Shown here one piece after another: positions 15,775-25,082 of a stretch of 43,020 nucleotides of DNA. The position numbers were made by a program, and so were the translations under genes. How positions within the stretch are numbered: position 1 is the stretch's first letter; each line of letters opens with the position of its first letter. Origin of the DNA: a virus. The stretch lies in the IMG/VR virus record IMGVR_UViG_3300020411_000578, positions 1 through 43,020 of that record. The stretch is one strand, 5' to 3'. The notes beneath the pieces are model-generated. The model was not told the DNA's origin. It did no database searches and saw nothing but the letters and a program-made list of their open reading frames with translations.

Positions 15775-18231
15775 TTAGTTCAACATAATTGGCAACCCAA
15801 AAATTGTTGTAGGACCTGCACGACATCCGAAAGATGCTTTACCTGCTGTTACACTATATCTTACAGTTCCTAAACCCACAACACTATTTGTTATAGCACC
15901 TATACCTTTAATTCTTTCTGTAATAACTGAAGGAATACCCGCACCAATACCAATAGTTGCTTTAACAGAACCAACTGTACCTTTCATAGTCTCAACAATA
16001 CCACAAGGTTTTGTTAATCCTGCGACAGCACGTAGATGGAAAGCAGGTAATAATGATCCTGTTAATCCTTCACTCTGTAATACAACATCAGGACCTTTAA
16101 TCATAGTCAATCTACCTGTGATAGCGATTGGAATTGGATTTAACATACCAATCATTGTATAGATCTGATTGTTTACAAAATTAGTCTGCCAAGCACACTC
16201 GTTGATGATCTCACCAGATATAGAGTTCATCATTGCTGTTGCTTTATTAGTGATACTGTTTGCATCAACTTCAAAATCACCAATAGCAGTTAGGGTAATA
16301 TTTGCTGCTTGAAGTCCCCAACTTCCTTGATAGTTTACTTCGTGGTCAGCAGCAATAACTTGTGTAGATTTTGCTTGATTCTCACCTGGTGTGTCACCGT
16401 CATAATTTTCGTCAAGAACATCACCACTACCTTCTTCTATACCAACACCATTAGATTGGTGTGTATTTTGTGATCCACCAACCTCTATGTTAAAATCTCC
16501 ATTTACTTTTAATGTGTAATCACCTTCAATAGTTACACACCTGTTGCCTTTGATATTTAAACATTCATCTCCACCAATAATTTTGGTTTCATTTCCAGGT
16601 ATATTATAATGTGTATTACCAAAACTATCAGATATTCTAGTTTGTCCACCTGTATCTGAGACGATAGTTTTTTGTTTACCTTCGTTATTATCTTGGATAA
16701 TAGATGATCCGTTCATAAATGATTGGATCTCCATATCATAAGACTTTAAGTTTTGATACATTTCGGTGATAATATCACCTTGTGTTTTTGGTTTACCAGT
16801 TACAACATCTATACTAACCTCTCGCATCATAAACTCTGGAGGTGACTCACAGGTACTAGATCCCCACAATGGCAACCAGAAGTTCTGCTTTGATTTTCGT
16901 ATTTTTCTGCCACAATTCTTTTTCTTGAGAAGTGACATAATAAGACCAAGAATCAACTTCACGATATTTTGGAAGTTTAACTTACTAAAGTCCATTTGGA
17001 AGATACTGGTAATCTTTCCTACTAATGCTCTAAACTTACCAATAGCGTCTCTTGCTGTAGCGATTGCAGAAACAATAACATTAATAGTTTTTCCTATCTT
17101 TTGTAGACCTTCTTTGATTTTTCCCATTATGGCACCTACTGCACCACTGATAGCAGTTGAAATACCATCAAACACTTTCTTTACGACCATATTTGCCAAC
17201 GATTTAGCAAAGTCAGCGGTATTACTAAATGCAGATCGAATAATACCTAGAATATGAGACGCTTCAAACATACAGAATATATTAAATAACATACCTGCAA
17301 CATCCATTAGAGTGGTAATAATACCTGTAGGAATTACGTTACTGAGTAGTGATTTTAGTTTACCTATCACAGACTCAATAATTTTTGCCATTACCTCTTT
17401 CATCCAAGACATAATGCCTGAGATACCATTAGCAATCGCTAAGTTAATACCTGACATTGCTTTACTTAATATCTTATTATCTACTTTCTTTCCTGTAACA
17501 ATAGAAACTAAATTACCTAGAGGATCTACTGCTAATGTTGCTGCAAGATTACCTGCTTCTTTCAACATCCTTTCTAAGTCTGTCTCAAAACCTGATCCCG
17601 CAGGACCTGCTGCTCCATCTGCAATACCAAATATTGAAGTTGGAACGACCAAAGGGTTTGAAGCATAATGTCCTTCAAGACCTCTACTTAAAATACCAAG
17701 TAAACCTCTATCTGTTGACTCTCCACCATCTGAGTTAGAAGGTTGTTCTCCTGTTTTGTTAAACTGGTTTCCACCTGCTACTTCCTGACCTGATAAATCT
17801 TGTGCTTGTACAGGTAATTCTTTTGCAAGTTCTCCATCTGCTATTACAGTTTTAGAAACTTCTGAGTCTTGACCACTTTCATTCGTCTTAAATCCTCTAA
17901 AAGAACCTATAACAACTGGTAGTTGTGCTTCCTCTCCATCTAAGAAAAATCCTAGAACCTGTGCACCAACTTCCAATGCTGTAGCAGTTCCTGTATTTTT
18001 TATACCTGCTTGGTCTGTAGGCAATAGAACTGTTGCCCAAGGTAATGACTTAGTAGGAACTGTTGTCAAGTATGCTTCTTTCGCTTGACTACCTGTGTAC
18101 CATCCTAAGATACGAACACGAACTCTACCAATCTCTTGTGGATCTTCTTTATCCTCGACTTCTCCGACCCACCAAGTGAATCCGTCGCGACCCATCACAT
18201 CAGTTTTACCTTGTAAAGCAGTTGCTGCCAT
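15775..18231 (-). CDS. gp5: Baseplate central hub/spike protein gp5-like, without a recognisable lysozyme domain
   Basis: This is an 818-residue protein. Residues about 18-115 form the gp5/VgrG-type OB-fold region (WWVGEVEDKEDPQEIGRVRVR, then ILGWYTGS, then LPWATVLLP and LGFFLDGEEAQLPVVIGSF). Residues about 555-620 have the triple-beta-helix spike repeats (GDECLNIKGNRCVTIEGD, YTLKVNGDFNIEVGG). Between them, where T4 gp5 carries its lysozyme domain, there are about 300 residues of hydrophobic and Gly/Ala-rich helices (about 215-430) with no lysozyme motif. The protein caps the baseplate hub with gp27. It is preceded by a near-consensus late box (CATAAATA, 18253-18260). Confidence 0.85.
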   Translation of the reverse strand: MAATALQGKTDVMGRDGFTWWVGEVEDKEDPQEIGRVRVRILGWYTGSQAKEAYLTTVPTKSLPWATVLLPTDQAGIKNTGTATALEVGAQVLGFFLDGEEAQLPVVIGSFRGFKTNESGQDSEVSKTVIADGELAKELPVQAQDLSGQEVAGGNQFNKTGEQPSNSDGGESTDRGLLGILSRGLEGHYASNPLVVPTSIFGIADGAAGPAGSGFETDLERMLKEAGNLAATLAVDPLGNLVSIVTGKKVDNKILSKAMSGINLAIANGISGIMSWMKEVMAKIIESVIGKLKSLLSNVIPTGIITTLMDVAGMLFNIFCMFEASHILGIIRSAFSNTADFAKSLANMVVKKVFDGISTAISGAVGAIMGKIKEGLQKIGKTINVIVSAIATARDAIGKFRALVGKITSIFQMDFSKLNFQNIVKLILGLIMSLLKKKNCGRKIRKSKQNFWLPLWGSSTCESPPEFMMREVSIDVVTGKPKTQGDIITEMYQNLKSYDMEIQSFMNGSSIIQDNNEGKQKTIVSDTGGQTRISDSFGNTHYNIPGNETKIIGGDECLNIKGNRCVTIEGDYTLKVNGDFNIEVGGSQNTHQSNGVGIEEGSGDVLDENYDGDTPGENQAKSTQVIAADHEVNYQGSWGLQAANITLTAIGDFEVDANSITNKATAMMNSISGEIINECAWQTNFVNNQIYTMIGMLNPIPIAITGRLTMIKGPDVVLQSEGLTGSLLPAFHLRAVAGLTKPCGIVETMKGTVGSVKATIGIGAGIPSVITERIKGIGAITNSVVGLGTVRYSVTAGKASFGCRAGPTTIFGLPIMLN

Positions 18232-18255
18232 TGTTAAGTTATCCTCCGTTTTTAT

Positions 18256-18813
18256 TTATGCGTAGGAAATCCATCCTGTAGCGATCATTTTTTCTTCGGG
18301 TGATGTAAGACCGTGATGAACGTGAGTCCAATCTGCTGGCCAAAACACTGTTAAACCTTTCTCAGGTTTTATTTTTTTATCTTGATGTACCCAGTATGTT
18401 TCACCACCTTCATTAACTGTATTTAAGTAAGTCATCCAAGCAAGATGTCTATAGGATGCAGTCTTACCAGACCCAATTCTTTCACAATGAGGGCGGTGAT
18501 AACCACCTGTATTTGCAGGATACCATTGTATATTGAATGGTTCATTCAATTCAACGGGTGCCATACAAGCGTACGGGAATCTTTCAAGGTATTTATCAAG
18601 AACTGTTTGAAGTTCTCCTAAGAAAATACGAACTGCCTTCTCATTGAGGAAGGGAGGTATTGCCATATCAACAGACTTCTTGATGGTAGGGTCTACACCA
18701 TCAGAGAACTCTCCATTAACCTTTTTAAGATAAGTACAATTATCCCAAAATTCCAGTAAATTGTCAATAGTGAGATCACTTATATGATCTCCATAGATAA
18801 AATCAGTCGTCAT
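18256..18813 (-). CDS. 2-oxoglutarate/Fe(II)-dependent oxygenase
   Basis: This 185-residue protein has the prolyl-4-hydroxylase-like core: FNIQWYPANTGGYHRPHCE (H109-x-E111 as the HxD/E iron ligands), MTYLNTVNEGGETYW (strand pair), PEKGLTVFWPADWTHVHHG (distal histidine H167) and K175 in EEKMIATGW where family members usually have Arg. The substrate is unknown; in T4-like cyanophages such enzymes often sit among structural genes and may modify virion or host proteins (inference). It is located between gp5 and the gp27-like gene, and overlaps the upstream gene by 11 bases. Confidence 0.85.
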   Translation of the reverse strand: MTTDFIYGDHISDLTIDNLLEFWDNCTYLKKVNGEFSDGVDPTIKKSVDMAIPPFLNEKAVRIFLGELQTVLDKYLERFPYACMAPVELNEPFNIQWYPANTGGYHRPHCERIGSGKTASYRHLAWMTYLNTVNEGGETYWVHQDKKIKPEKGLTVFWPADWTHVHHGLTSPEEKMIATGWISYA

Positions 18814-19030
18814 ACACTAAGCATTCTGGTTCATCAGGATGTTGATCACAGAATAGTTCTAAAGCGTTAGGGTCGTGATGATCTCCTGCTTCGATCTCTT
18901 CTTTGTGATGCTCTGCATACTCTTCTAAATCGTGAAGTTCCACCTTTGCGTGCCTACGTGCAGCAGGTGATGTCATAGGATTTTCAATAATGTCTTTGTC
19001 GTGTTGAATGTGGTCTTCTATACTTTTCAT
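18803..19030 (-). CDS. Conserved small acidic cyanophage protein
   Basis: This 75-residue protein is very rich in Asp, Glu and His. It starts MKSIEDHIQHDKDIIENPM, has SPAARRHAKVELHDLEEYAEHH in the middle (long helix), and ends FCDQHPDEPECLVYDD. The end motif 'L.L.CD..PDAPEC..YDD' seems conserved among cyanophages (recollection). It overlaps the gp27-like gene by 4 bases (ATGA). Function is unknown; the two C-terminal cysteines could form a disulphide or bind metal. Confidence 0.65.
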   Translation of the reverse strand: MKSIEDHIQHDKDIIENPMTSPAARRHAKVELHDLEEYAEHHKEEIEAGDHHDPNALELFCDQHPDEPECLVYDD

Positions 19031-20415
19031 TGTTCGATACTGTCCTTTGCTAAGTTTAATTTTGTTGTGATCTCAGGTGCGGACCATTTGTGTTTCACAC
19101 CTATCACAATATAGTTCCCAGAATAGGTTTCGTCAAGTTCCAAACGTTCAGACTGATCTTCAGATTGAGACTTGGGTATCCTAATGTTAACTATGTCACC
19201 TGCATCTATGGAAATATTTCCAGGGACTGTTATATCTAGTCGAATAGCGTTTAACAGTTGCCAACGTGATGCAGAATATGCTGAACTTGTAACAGTGTCA
19301 AAGTTCATATTTGACGATGAACCTTCTGGGTTATCTGAGTTTTGAGCATTCTTCATACCTGGAAGTGCTCTTATTTTTATACGAGTAGGTTTCTCTTCTG
19401 AGAAATATTCGTCGTTTGCTCTGTTAAAGGGGAAGTCACTATTAAGAGTTTGTGCTAAATCAAATACTTGTCTAGCACCAAGATTGACTGGAGGATTTAT
19501 AGATCCCGCAGGTGATGTGTCCTCTGCCCCTGTTTCTGCTGTGCCACCATTAGTAGGTAAATTACCTTCAGTTAATGCGGGCAATAGTATTCCAATAACA
19601 ACATTACTATATAATCCTTTACGCATCCTTTCTAGATGATTGGCACGATCTGGATAGTTCACTGTTTCTATATTATAAAAGTTATTTGCATTATCTGTGA
19701 GATTAGATTGCACGTAAGTAAATATTTTTGGTGCTTTTTGGGTTGGATTTTTTTCAGAACACAAGTAGTCCATTGTTGCAAAATTCATACCCTTACGTGT
19801 TTGCCAATACATATATCCAGGTCGTTTAGACTCGGAACCAACGATCTTATCTGCAAGATAAGAAATCACGTCATAAGGTCTCCAAGATGTAGATATAAAA
19901 TTATAATTACCTGCTGACTTTTCCCACATATTATGTGTAGTCTCTTTTAAATAACCTTTCTCAACATCTTCAACGGTAGTAGATCCTGGTTGATCTTCAA
20001 ATGATTTAAAAACACGATTAGTTTCATTCAATGCTGTGCTTGGTGATGTAGTGTAAATTATATAAGTCTGTGCACGTTCTGCCTTTGTAACACTACCAAT
20101 TTTATATACTTTTTGTATAATTTCTAATTCCTCTTCACCTGACGAATCAGTTTTCATAGTAAGTTTAACATATTCATTACCCTGCAATTTTGATGATAAA
20201 TCTATAGTATCGTAAATTGCTATCTCCATTCTCATTGTAGGAGAATCTATAGATGACATAATATTAAATGCAGAACACAATCCAGTAAGATCAAAGGCAT
20301 TTTCACCATTGAAACTTAATTGAGACAAATCTTCCCTAGGAGAAAAGTCTTTTGGTTGTATAACAAGACCAAACTCCTGTATCGTATATCCTTTTGGTTG
20401 AGTTGATTCTGACAT
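19027..20415 (-). CDS. Baseplate hub protein, gp27-like
   Basis: This is a 462-residue protein with the same order of elements as T4 gp27: an N-terminal tube-like domain (IDSPTMRMEIAIYDTIDLSS, then a beta hairpin and EIIQKVYKIGSV, parallel to gp27 'LYGRNEGMLQFYDS...' ), a middle part with RPYDVISYLADKI and MYWQTRKGMNFATMDYL (gp27 'FVFVWQDIMGVNMMDYD'), and a C-terminal tube domain (GNISIDAGDIVNIRIP, then YIVIGVKHKWSAPEI). Position next to gp5 and the length (T4 391) support the hub role. Identity is low, so the name is an inference. Confidence 0.65.
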   Translation of the reverse strand: MSESTQPKGYTIQEFGLVIQPKDFSPREDLSQLSFNGENAFDLTGLCSAFNIMSSIDSPTMRMEIAIYDTIDLSSKLQGNEYVKLTMKTDSSGEEELEIIQKVYKIGSVTKAERAQTYIIYTTSPSTALNETNRVFKSFEDQPGSTTVEDVEKGYLKETTHNMWEKSAGNYNFISTSWRPYDVISYLADKIVGSESKRPGYMYWQTRKGMNFATMDYLCSEKNPTQKAPKIFTYVQSNLTDNANNFYNIETVNYPDRANHLERMRKGLYSNVVIGILLPALTEGNLPTNGGTAETGAEDTSPAGSINPPVNLGARQVFDLAQTLNSDFPFNRANDEYFSEEKPTRIKIRALPGMKNAQNSDNPEGSSSNMNFDTVTSSAYSASRWQLLNAIRLDITVPGNISIDAGDIVNIRIPKSQSEDQSERLELDETYSGNYIVIGVKHKWSAPEITTKLNLAKDSIEQ

Positions 20416-22604
20416 TAGAAGAAGTTACTCGGTGATGTATTACTTTCGGTCAAAAATCCAAACCTACTCTGAATATATGTATTGACCTCATCCTCTTTAC
20501 TTGGGAGAACAATTTCTTGACCTGCTCCACCTTCTTTTGTCTGTACAGGTCTTTCTATTACATCTAAAACTATAGTTTCTATGTTTGAGTTCATTGCAGC
20601 AGACTCTAACATTGCTTCTCCTTCGTTAACAGTATCTGTTAATGTTGATAACATTGATCCTGTGTCACCTTTACTACCAATAATTAATGCTGCTTCTAAT
20701 AGTCTTCTCATAGCAAGACCAGAATCTTTACGAGTATCTGGTGTGTCTATAGGAACTATCATCTCTGTTCCGTGACCTACAAATCCACCTATTGATCTAC
20801 TTACCACAGGATTGAATCCTACAGGATAACCTGATTGTGGTCCACGTATAAGTCCACCTTTACTCATACCACCTTTCAAACTCTCAAGCACTGATAAGGT
20901 TTCTTTCCAACTTTTAGTGTCTTTAGTTACTGCATTCTCACTTGCAGGTATTTCATCAAAGAATCTTGATAGATTTGCAGCAAATTGATTTACATCTATT
21001 TGTTCACCCAAGAACTCTTGGAAACCCGCCATATTCTTCAATTCTTTAAAGATCAGATCTTGACCGCTAGGATTGAATTTAAAAGTCTCAGGGTCTTTAC
21101 CCATATTCTTGACTGCTTGCAAAGCAGAACTCAATCTTATACCATAACGACCTAACTCTGCACTTTCACCATATTCTTTAACTAAGTCTGCTAGAGTTCT
21201 GTTAATCATAGAAGTATCAATACCCTCACCAAATTCACCATCTACTTTATCATATTTGAAACCTGGTTCAACAAAATCACCTAAGAAATTAGTACCTTTT
21301 AATGGATATGAGTTACTTCCTTCTTTATCAACACTAAAGTTTGTTCCTGATCCTGTAGATGAATTTGTTGTGGTTACTGTGTCGTCGTCTTCACCTCCAC
21401 TACCTGTCACCCACATTAACACTTTTGTTAGACCGTTTAATAAACTAATTAAAGGTTGAAATGCAAATTTGCCCAAGAAACCTGCAATTTCCATTATCTT
21501 AGGCATATGTGGTTCTATGAAATCAAGAACTTTATTTGCTACTTCTGCATATTGTTCAAAAAATTTCTTTATTGCATCACCTACTGGTTTTAGAGTTTTA
21601 TTGATCCACGCACCTACTTTTGAGAAAAATTTCTTTATTGGTTCAATAATATTTTTTACAATAGGACCAATATACTTACCTATGTGTTTTCCTAAGAATC
21701 CACCAAGAAGATTACCAATAGCACCACCAATTCCAGGTAATAACTGATTTCCTAAAGCACCAAGTGCCATAGCACCAGTTGTTGCACCAACTCCTCCACC
21801 GATTGCTGCTGATTGTCTATCCTCTTCTGGAATATCCTCATCATTCATTATATCATTATATGCTAGAAATCCTTGTCCTAAACCTAACGCTGCTTGACCA
21901 AGAACATTACCACCAAATACTTTTGCTAAATTAAGAACACCTTGACCAACAGTTTTAAGCATACCACTGAATGCTTTTAACATTGATGCAGGATTCTTTA
22001 AGAATGCCAATCCTGCTCCAACTAAACCTACCCCTGCTAATAACTTAACTGCACCTGCAAGTCTCGTCATAAAGGGTTTACCTTCACCAAATAATTGATT
22101 CCAAGATTTACCTATCCAACTAACTATCCCTGATACTACACTCCACAACCCTTTCACTATTATTCCCAGTCTATTCATTATCTTCGATAATTTTTTCTGG
22201 TTTTCGTCTTTACCTAACCAGTCTAAAGTGCTGTAAATTATCAAATTCTTAAATAATTTACCAAGATTTCCCAAAAATCCCGAACCACTTTTACCTAATA
22301 ATGCACCAACAGCAAAACCTAGAGATCCTTTTAAAAATCCCTTTGCGTATTTCATAGCATTAGACTTATCTCTTGCAAGTTGGTTTTTTCGCTCTTGTTC
22401 TTGCAGTTGCTGTTGCTGTTGTAATCTAGTTGATAATATTGCAGTACCTATACTATTTACAGTTGCTCCTAGGGAATTAATTGCACTAATGGTCGTGGAG
22501 AATTTAGAACCCGTTACTGTCTTATTGCCAATAGTAACCGTCGCACCTTTGTCCTCTGGAGGTGTAATAAATTTATAGAATCGTATTGACTTTTGTTGTG
22601 CCAT
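20415..22604 (-). CDS. Tape-measure-like / baseplate hub protein (paralogue 2)
   Basis: This is a 729-residue protein with a Lys/Gln-rich coiled-coil start (about 45-82, LQQQQQLQEQ), long hydrophobic amphipathic helices (85-330), and a glycine-rich membrane-like core at about 267-315 (IGGGVGATTGAMALGALG, then GGFLGKHIGKYIG). The same core occurs in the adjacent 763-residue protein, so the two are paralogues. The C-terminal part has GGFVGHGTEMIVPIDTPD, a tape-measure tail motif seen in many phages. By position it would cover the role of T4 gp29 (tape measure), but I see no clear gp29 similarity. It is start/stop coupled to both neighbours. Confidence 0.65.
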   Translation of the reverse strand: MAQQKSIRFYKFITPPEDKGATVTIGNKTVTGSKFSTTISAINSLGATVNSIGTAILSTRLQQQQQLQEQERKNQLARDKSNAMKYAKGFLKGSLGFAVGALLGKSGSGFLGNLGKLFKNLIIYSTLDWLGKDENQKKLSKIMNRLGIIVKGLWSVVSGIVSWIGKSWNQLFGEGKPFMTRLAGAVKLLAGVGLVGAGLAFLKNPASMLKAFSGMLKTVGQGVLNLAKVFGGNVLGQAALGLGQGFLAYNDIMNDEDIPEEDRQSAAIGGGVGATTGAMALGALGNQLLPGIGGAIGNLLGGFLGKHIGKYIGPIVKNIIEPIKKFFSKVGAWINKTLKPVGDAIKKFFEQYAEVANKVLDFIEPHMPKIMEIAGFLGKFAFQPLISLLNGLTKVLMWVTGSGGEDDDTVTTTNSSTGSGTNFSVDKEGSNSYPLKGTNFLGDFVEPGFKYDKVDGEFGEGIDTSMINRTLADLVKEYGESAELGRYGIRLSSALQAVKNMGKDPETFKFNPSGQDLIFKELKNMAGFQEFLGEQIDVNQFAANLSRFFDEIPASENAVTKDTKSWKETLSVLESLKGGMSKGGLIRGPQSGYPVGFNPVVSRSIGGFVGHGTEMIVPIDTPDTRKDSGLAMRRLLEAALIIGSKGDTGSMLSTLTDTVNEGEAMLESAAMNSNIETIVLDVIERPVQTKEGGAGQEIVLPSKEDEVNTYIQSRFGFLTESNTSPSNFF

Positions 22605-24895
22605 TAGTAAACTGTTGCCTCATTCTCTTCAAACTGAACGTTTGTCTCATCACCCACAGTTACAGTAGGTGTAACTACAGGTTGTATGACCACTGCACCT
22701 CCCTCTGTAGTATATGTTTTTTCATTGACCAAATCGTCTGAATTGGTTATATTCTCACCAGTATTTATTGTCTCTGGGTCAACATTATTCTTTACAATTT
22801 CATTTTCTTGTTTTGCAGGGAATATATCTGGATATAACTCTGCAATATCTAATTGATTTTTATTATATCCACGTTCAACCTTATGGTTTGTAAATGCTTG
22901 TAATAAAAGGTATGTAGATTTTGATGTTAAATTTTTAGGACCACTTTTAGTTCTGGAACTACTTTTATATTTTCTAGCATCCATCAATTCACCTATTTTA
23001 TCACCAGGTTTTACTCTAGTGTGATAATTAATTGTAGGTACTATATTTCTATATCCAATATCCTCATTTCCATCATCACCTTCAATAATCATTCCTCCTC
23101 TTCTATGATCACTCGAAGATTTACCTTTCTGGTATCCCCATCGACGTACTTTTCCTGCTTTCATAGCAAAAACAGGTATTGGAAAAGTTTCTGGGTCATT
23201 TGGTCTTATTATTCTACCACCTTTTAATCCTAACTTATCTTTTTCAGTTCCTCTACTATAATCTAGAAATCCATTTGGTAAAGGAAAAACTGGAGGAAGT
23301 AAAGCAGTTACACTTTCATTTTTTTGTGCTTCTTGTTCTATTTTTTGTTCTAACAGTTTTTGTTCCTCTTTTCTTATTTCTTCCTTTTTCCTCTCAATTT
23401 GTTCACCAATAGTATATCTCCAATTCCACGCTTTATAGTCCTCACCCTTTTGTTCTGCTATTTTTTCTAATCTTTCTAATTTTTCATTTTTTAAATCTAT
23501 ACTTATCTCAGTGTTTTCTACTCTTCTGTTTATTTTATCTTCATCACTGCCTATGTTGAATAAATTTGCAACTCGGTTCATCTGCTGTTTACCCAATCTA
23601 ACCAACTTTTTCAAATCATACAACGCTTCTTGAAACCAAGGTGAATTAATCATATCAACAATTTTTTCAATACCTGCATCTACTAGGGGTTTAAATATTT
23701 CTTTCATCTTGGCGAAAAGTGGTGCCAATCCATCTTTCCATAGGTCAGCAAACGCTTCTGACACTGGTTCAAAAAGTGCCTTGAATATCTTAAAGTACAT
23801 ACCAAATGATCTCTTAATAGGTTTGAACATTGGTGTAAAAGCATCACCTAAGAACGCACCTATCTTATCTCCTAGGAAAGAACCTAGCATTTGACCAACA
23901 ATCGGACCAAATGGACCAAGTACAGGTGTAAGTAATGCACCCATAGCAATACCACCAATAGCAGCACCTGCACCACCACCGATAGCATTTTGTAAAGACT
24001 TACCTGACGACAATCTATTTGCAAACGAGAAAATACCCGCTAATGCCGACATTCCTCCACCTTTAAGGAATCTACCTGCACCTTTACCAAACCCTTTAAG
24101 GAATTTACTTCCTTTCTGTAAAAATCTACCACCCTTAACTTTGGCAAGACGTTTTAAACGAAGCATTCTTTTAGCACGCAATGCTTGTTTTAATTTTCTT
24201 TGTTTTATTATTCTTCTACCTTCTGCAAATCTCTTACCTGATCCTTGTTTACCAAATCTAAGAAAATCTACCATTTTCTTTAATTTTTTGAAATCACTTA
24301 TCAATTTCCACGGTCTTAATATTCTACCTGCTACAAAAAATCCTGCCATTCCACCTATAAATTTCAATGCTCCCATTAAAAAACTGTCTTCAGAAAGTCC
24401 ATCAAATATTAGACCTACACTCATATTTGTTACTTTATAGAGTGCTTTGAACCAACCACCAATGACTGCCAAACCTATTTGTAAATCATATCTTTTTCCA
24501 GGTTGCTCTAAGAAAGTTAATCCTACAAACCATCCCAATGCAGACTTTGCTAACCACTTTAGGGGTTTTAAAAGTGCTTCTAACCACCCCCATTTTTTAG
24601 ACTCACTTCTAGTTTCTGACTTAACACCACTCTCTACATCTTCCTTCTTTATATTTTTATTGTATGCCTCTTCCTTTTTTCTATCTTCTTCTAGTTGTTT
24701 TGCTCTTTCTGCTTCTGCTTTAAGTAATGAATCCTGTTGTCTTGCTAAGTCATCAACTAACAACTGACCAATATCTGCCACAGCATATCCCAACCTATTG
24801 ATACTAAAAGTCAAGGTCTTAACTGGATCTCCCGCAGGACCACTAGGTGTCGGAGCAAGAAATTTTTTAATCTTTAGTGTTGGTGATTTTGCCAC
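22604..24895 (-). CDS. Tape-measure-like / hub protein with degenerate M23-peptidase-like domain (paralogue 1)
   Basis: This 763-residue protein starts at GTG 24895, one base from the stop of the preceding ORF. Parts in order: an N-terminal motif shared with its paralogue (LKIKKFLAP..., SINRLGYAVADIG, 29-43), a coiled coil (50-90), hydrophobic helices (105-190), a very basic stretch (190-270, KQRKLKQALRAKRMLRLKR), the glycine-rich core (303-350), a second coiled coil (455-525) and a domain at about 555-670 laid out like an M23/LytM peptidase: PVFAMKAGKVRRWG, GGMIIEGDDGN, NYHTRVKPGDKIG. The usual LHFE-type zinc ligands are replaced (TYLLLQAF), so it is probably not catalytic. Confidence 0.65.
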   Translation of the reverse strand: MAKSPTLKIKKFLAPTPSGPAGDPVKTLTFSINRLGYAVADIGQLLVDDLARQQDSLLKAEAERAKQLEEDRKKEEAYNKNIKKEDVESGVKSETRSESKKWGWLEALLKPLKWLAKSALGWFVGLTFLEQPGKRYDLQIGLAVIGGWFKALYKVTNMSVGLIFDGLSEDSFLMGALKFIGGMAGFFVAGRILRPWKLISDFKKLKKMVDFLRFGKQGSGKRFAEGRRIIKQRKLKQALRAKRMLRLKRLAKVKGGRFLQKGSKFLKGFGKGAGRFLKGGGMSALAGIFSFANRLSSGKSLQNAIGGGAGAAIGGIAMGALLTPVLGPFGPIVGQMLGSFLGDKIGAFLGDAFTPMFKPIKRSFGMYFKIFKALFEPVSEAFADLWKDGLAPLFAKMKEIFKPLVDAGIEKIVDMINSPWFQEALYDLKKLVRLGKQQMNRVANLFNIGSDEDKINRRVENTEISIDLKNEKLERLEKIAEQKGEDYKAWNWRYTIGEQIERKKEEIRKEEQKLLEQKIEQEAQKNESVTALLPPVFPLPNGFLDYSRGTEKDKLGLKGGRIIRPNDPETFPIPVFAMKAGKVRRWGYQKGKSSSDHRRGGMIIEGDDGNEDIGYRNIVPTINYHTRVKPGDKIGELMDARKYKSSSRTKSGPKNLTSKSTYLLLQAFTNHKVERGYNKNQLDIAELYPDIFPAKQENEIVKNNVDPETINTGENITNSDDLVNEKTYTTEGGAVVIQPVVTPTVTVGDETNVQFEENEATVY

Positions 24896-25069
24896 TTACA
24901 GTGTTTGATGTTGTGAATTTGCCTGTTTCTGACGTGCTTCTTCCTCACGAAGATGTCGTATGAGCATATTTACATAGACATCCCTCTCCCAAGGCATCAT
25001 AGATTCTAATTCAGTCAGACTATACTTATGATGTTGCATTAATGCAAAGTTCACTTCATATAGATTCAT
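24896..25069 (-). CDS. Hub assembly chaperone-like ORF (gp51 position), probable -1 frameshift extension of gp26
   Basis: This 57-codon ORF starts at ATG 25069, inside the gap after gp26, and ends at 24896. It reads MNLYEVNFALMQHHKYSLTE and continues LESMMPWERDVYVNMLIRHL, ending in a charged coil. The 'LTELE.M.PWER..Y...L..HL.EE' pattern is that of tail-assembly chaperone extensions (the T part of lambda G-T and analogues), which lie just before tape-measure genes, as here. Its frame is open upstream into gp26 in the -1 frame, through RIALSHDTL, to a TTTTTTC slippery site. It could be made alone, as the fusion, or both. It occupies the place of T4 gene 51. Confidence 0.75.
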   Translation of the reverse strand: MNLYEVNFALMQHHKYSLTELESMMPWERDVYVNMLIRHLREEEARQKQANSQHQTL

Positions 25070-25082
25070 CAATGTATCGTGT

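Noticed and set aside
16766-17257. Plus-strand frame of 163 codons within gp5
   Set aside because: It is antisense to the hydrophobic helices of gp5 and has no start signal. Long antisense frames are expected there from codon bias.
22380-22440. CRISPR-like or direct DNA repeats at the CAG/TTG-rich coil
   Set aside because: This is the poly-glutamine coiled-coil part of the tape-measure-like gene, not spaced repeats. No CRISPR array is present in the window.
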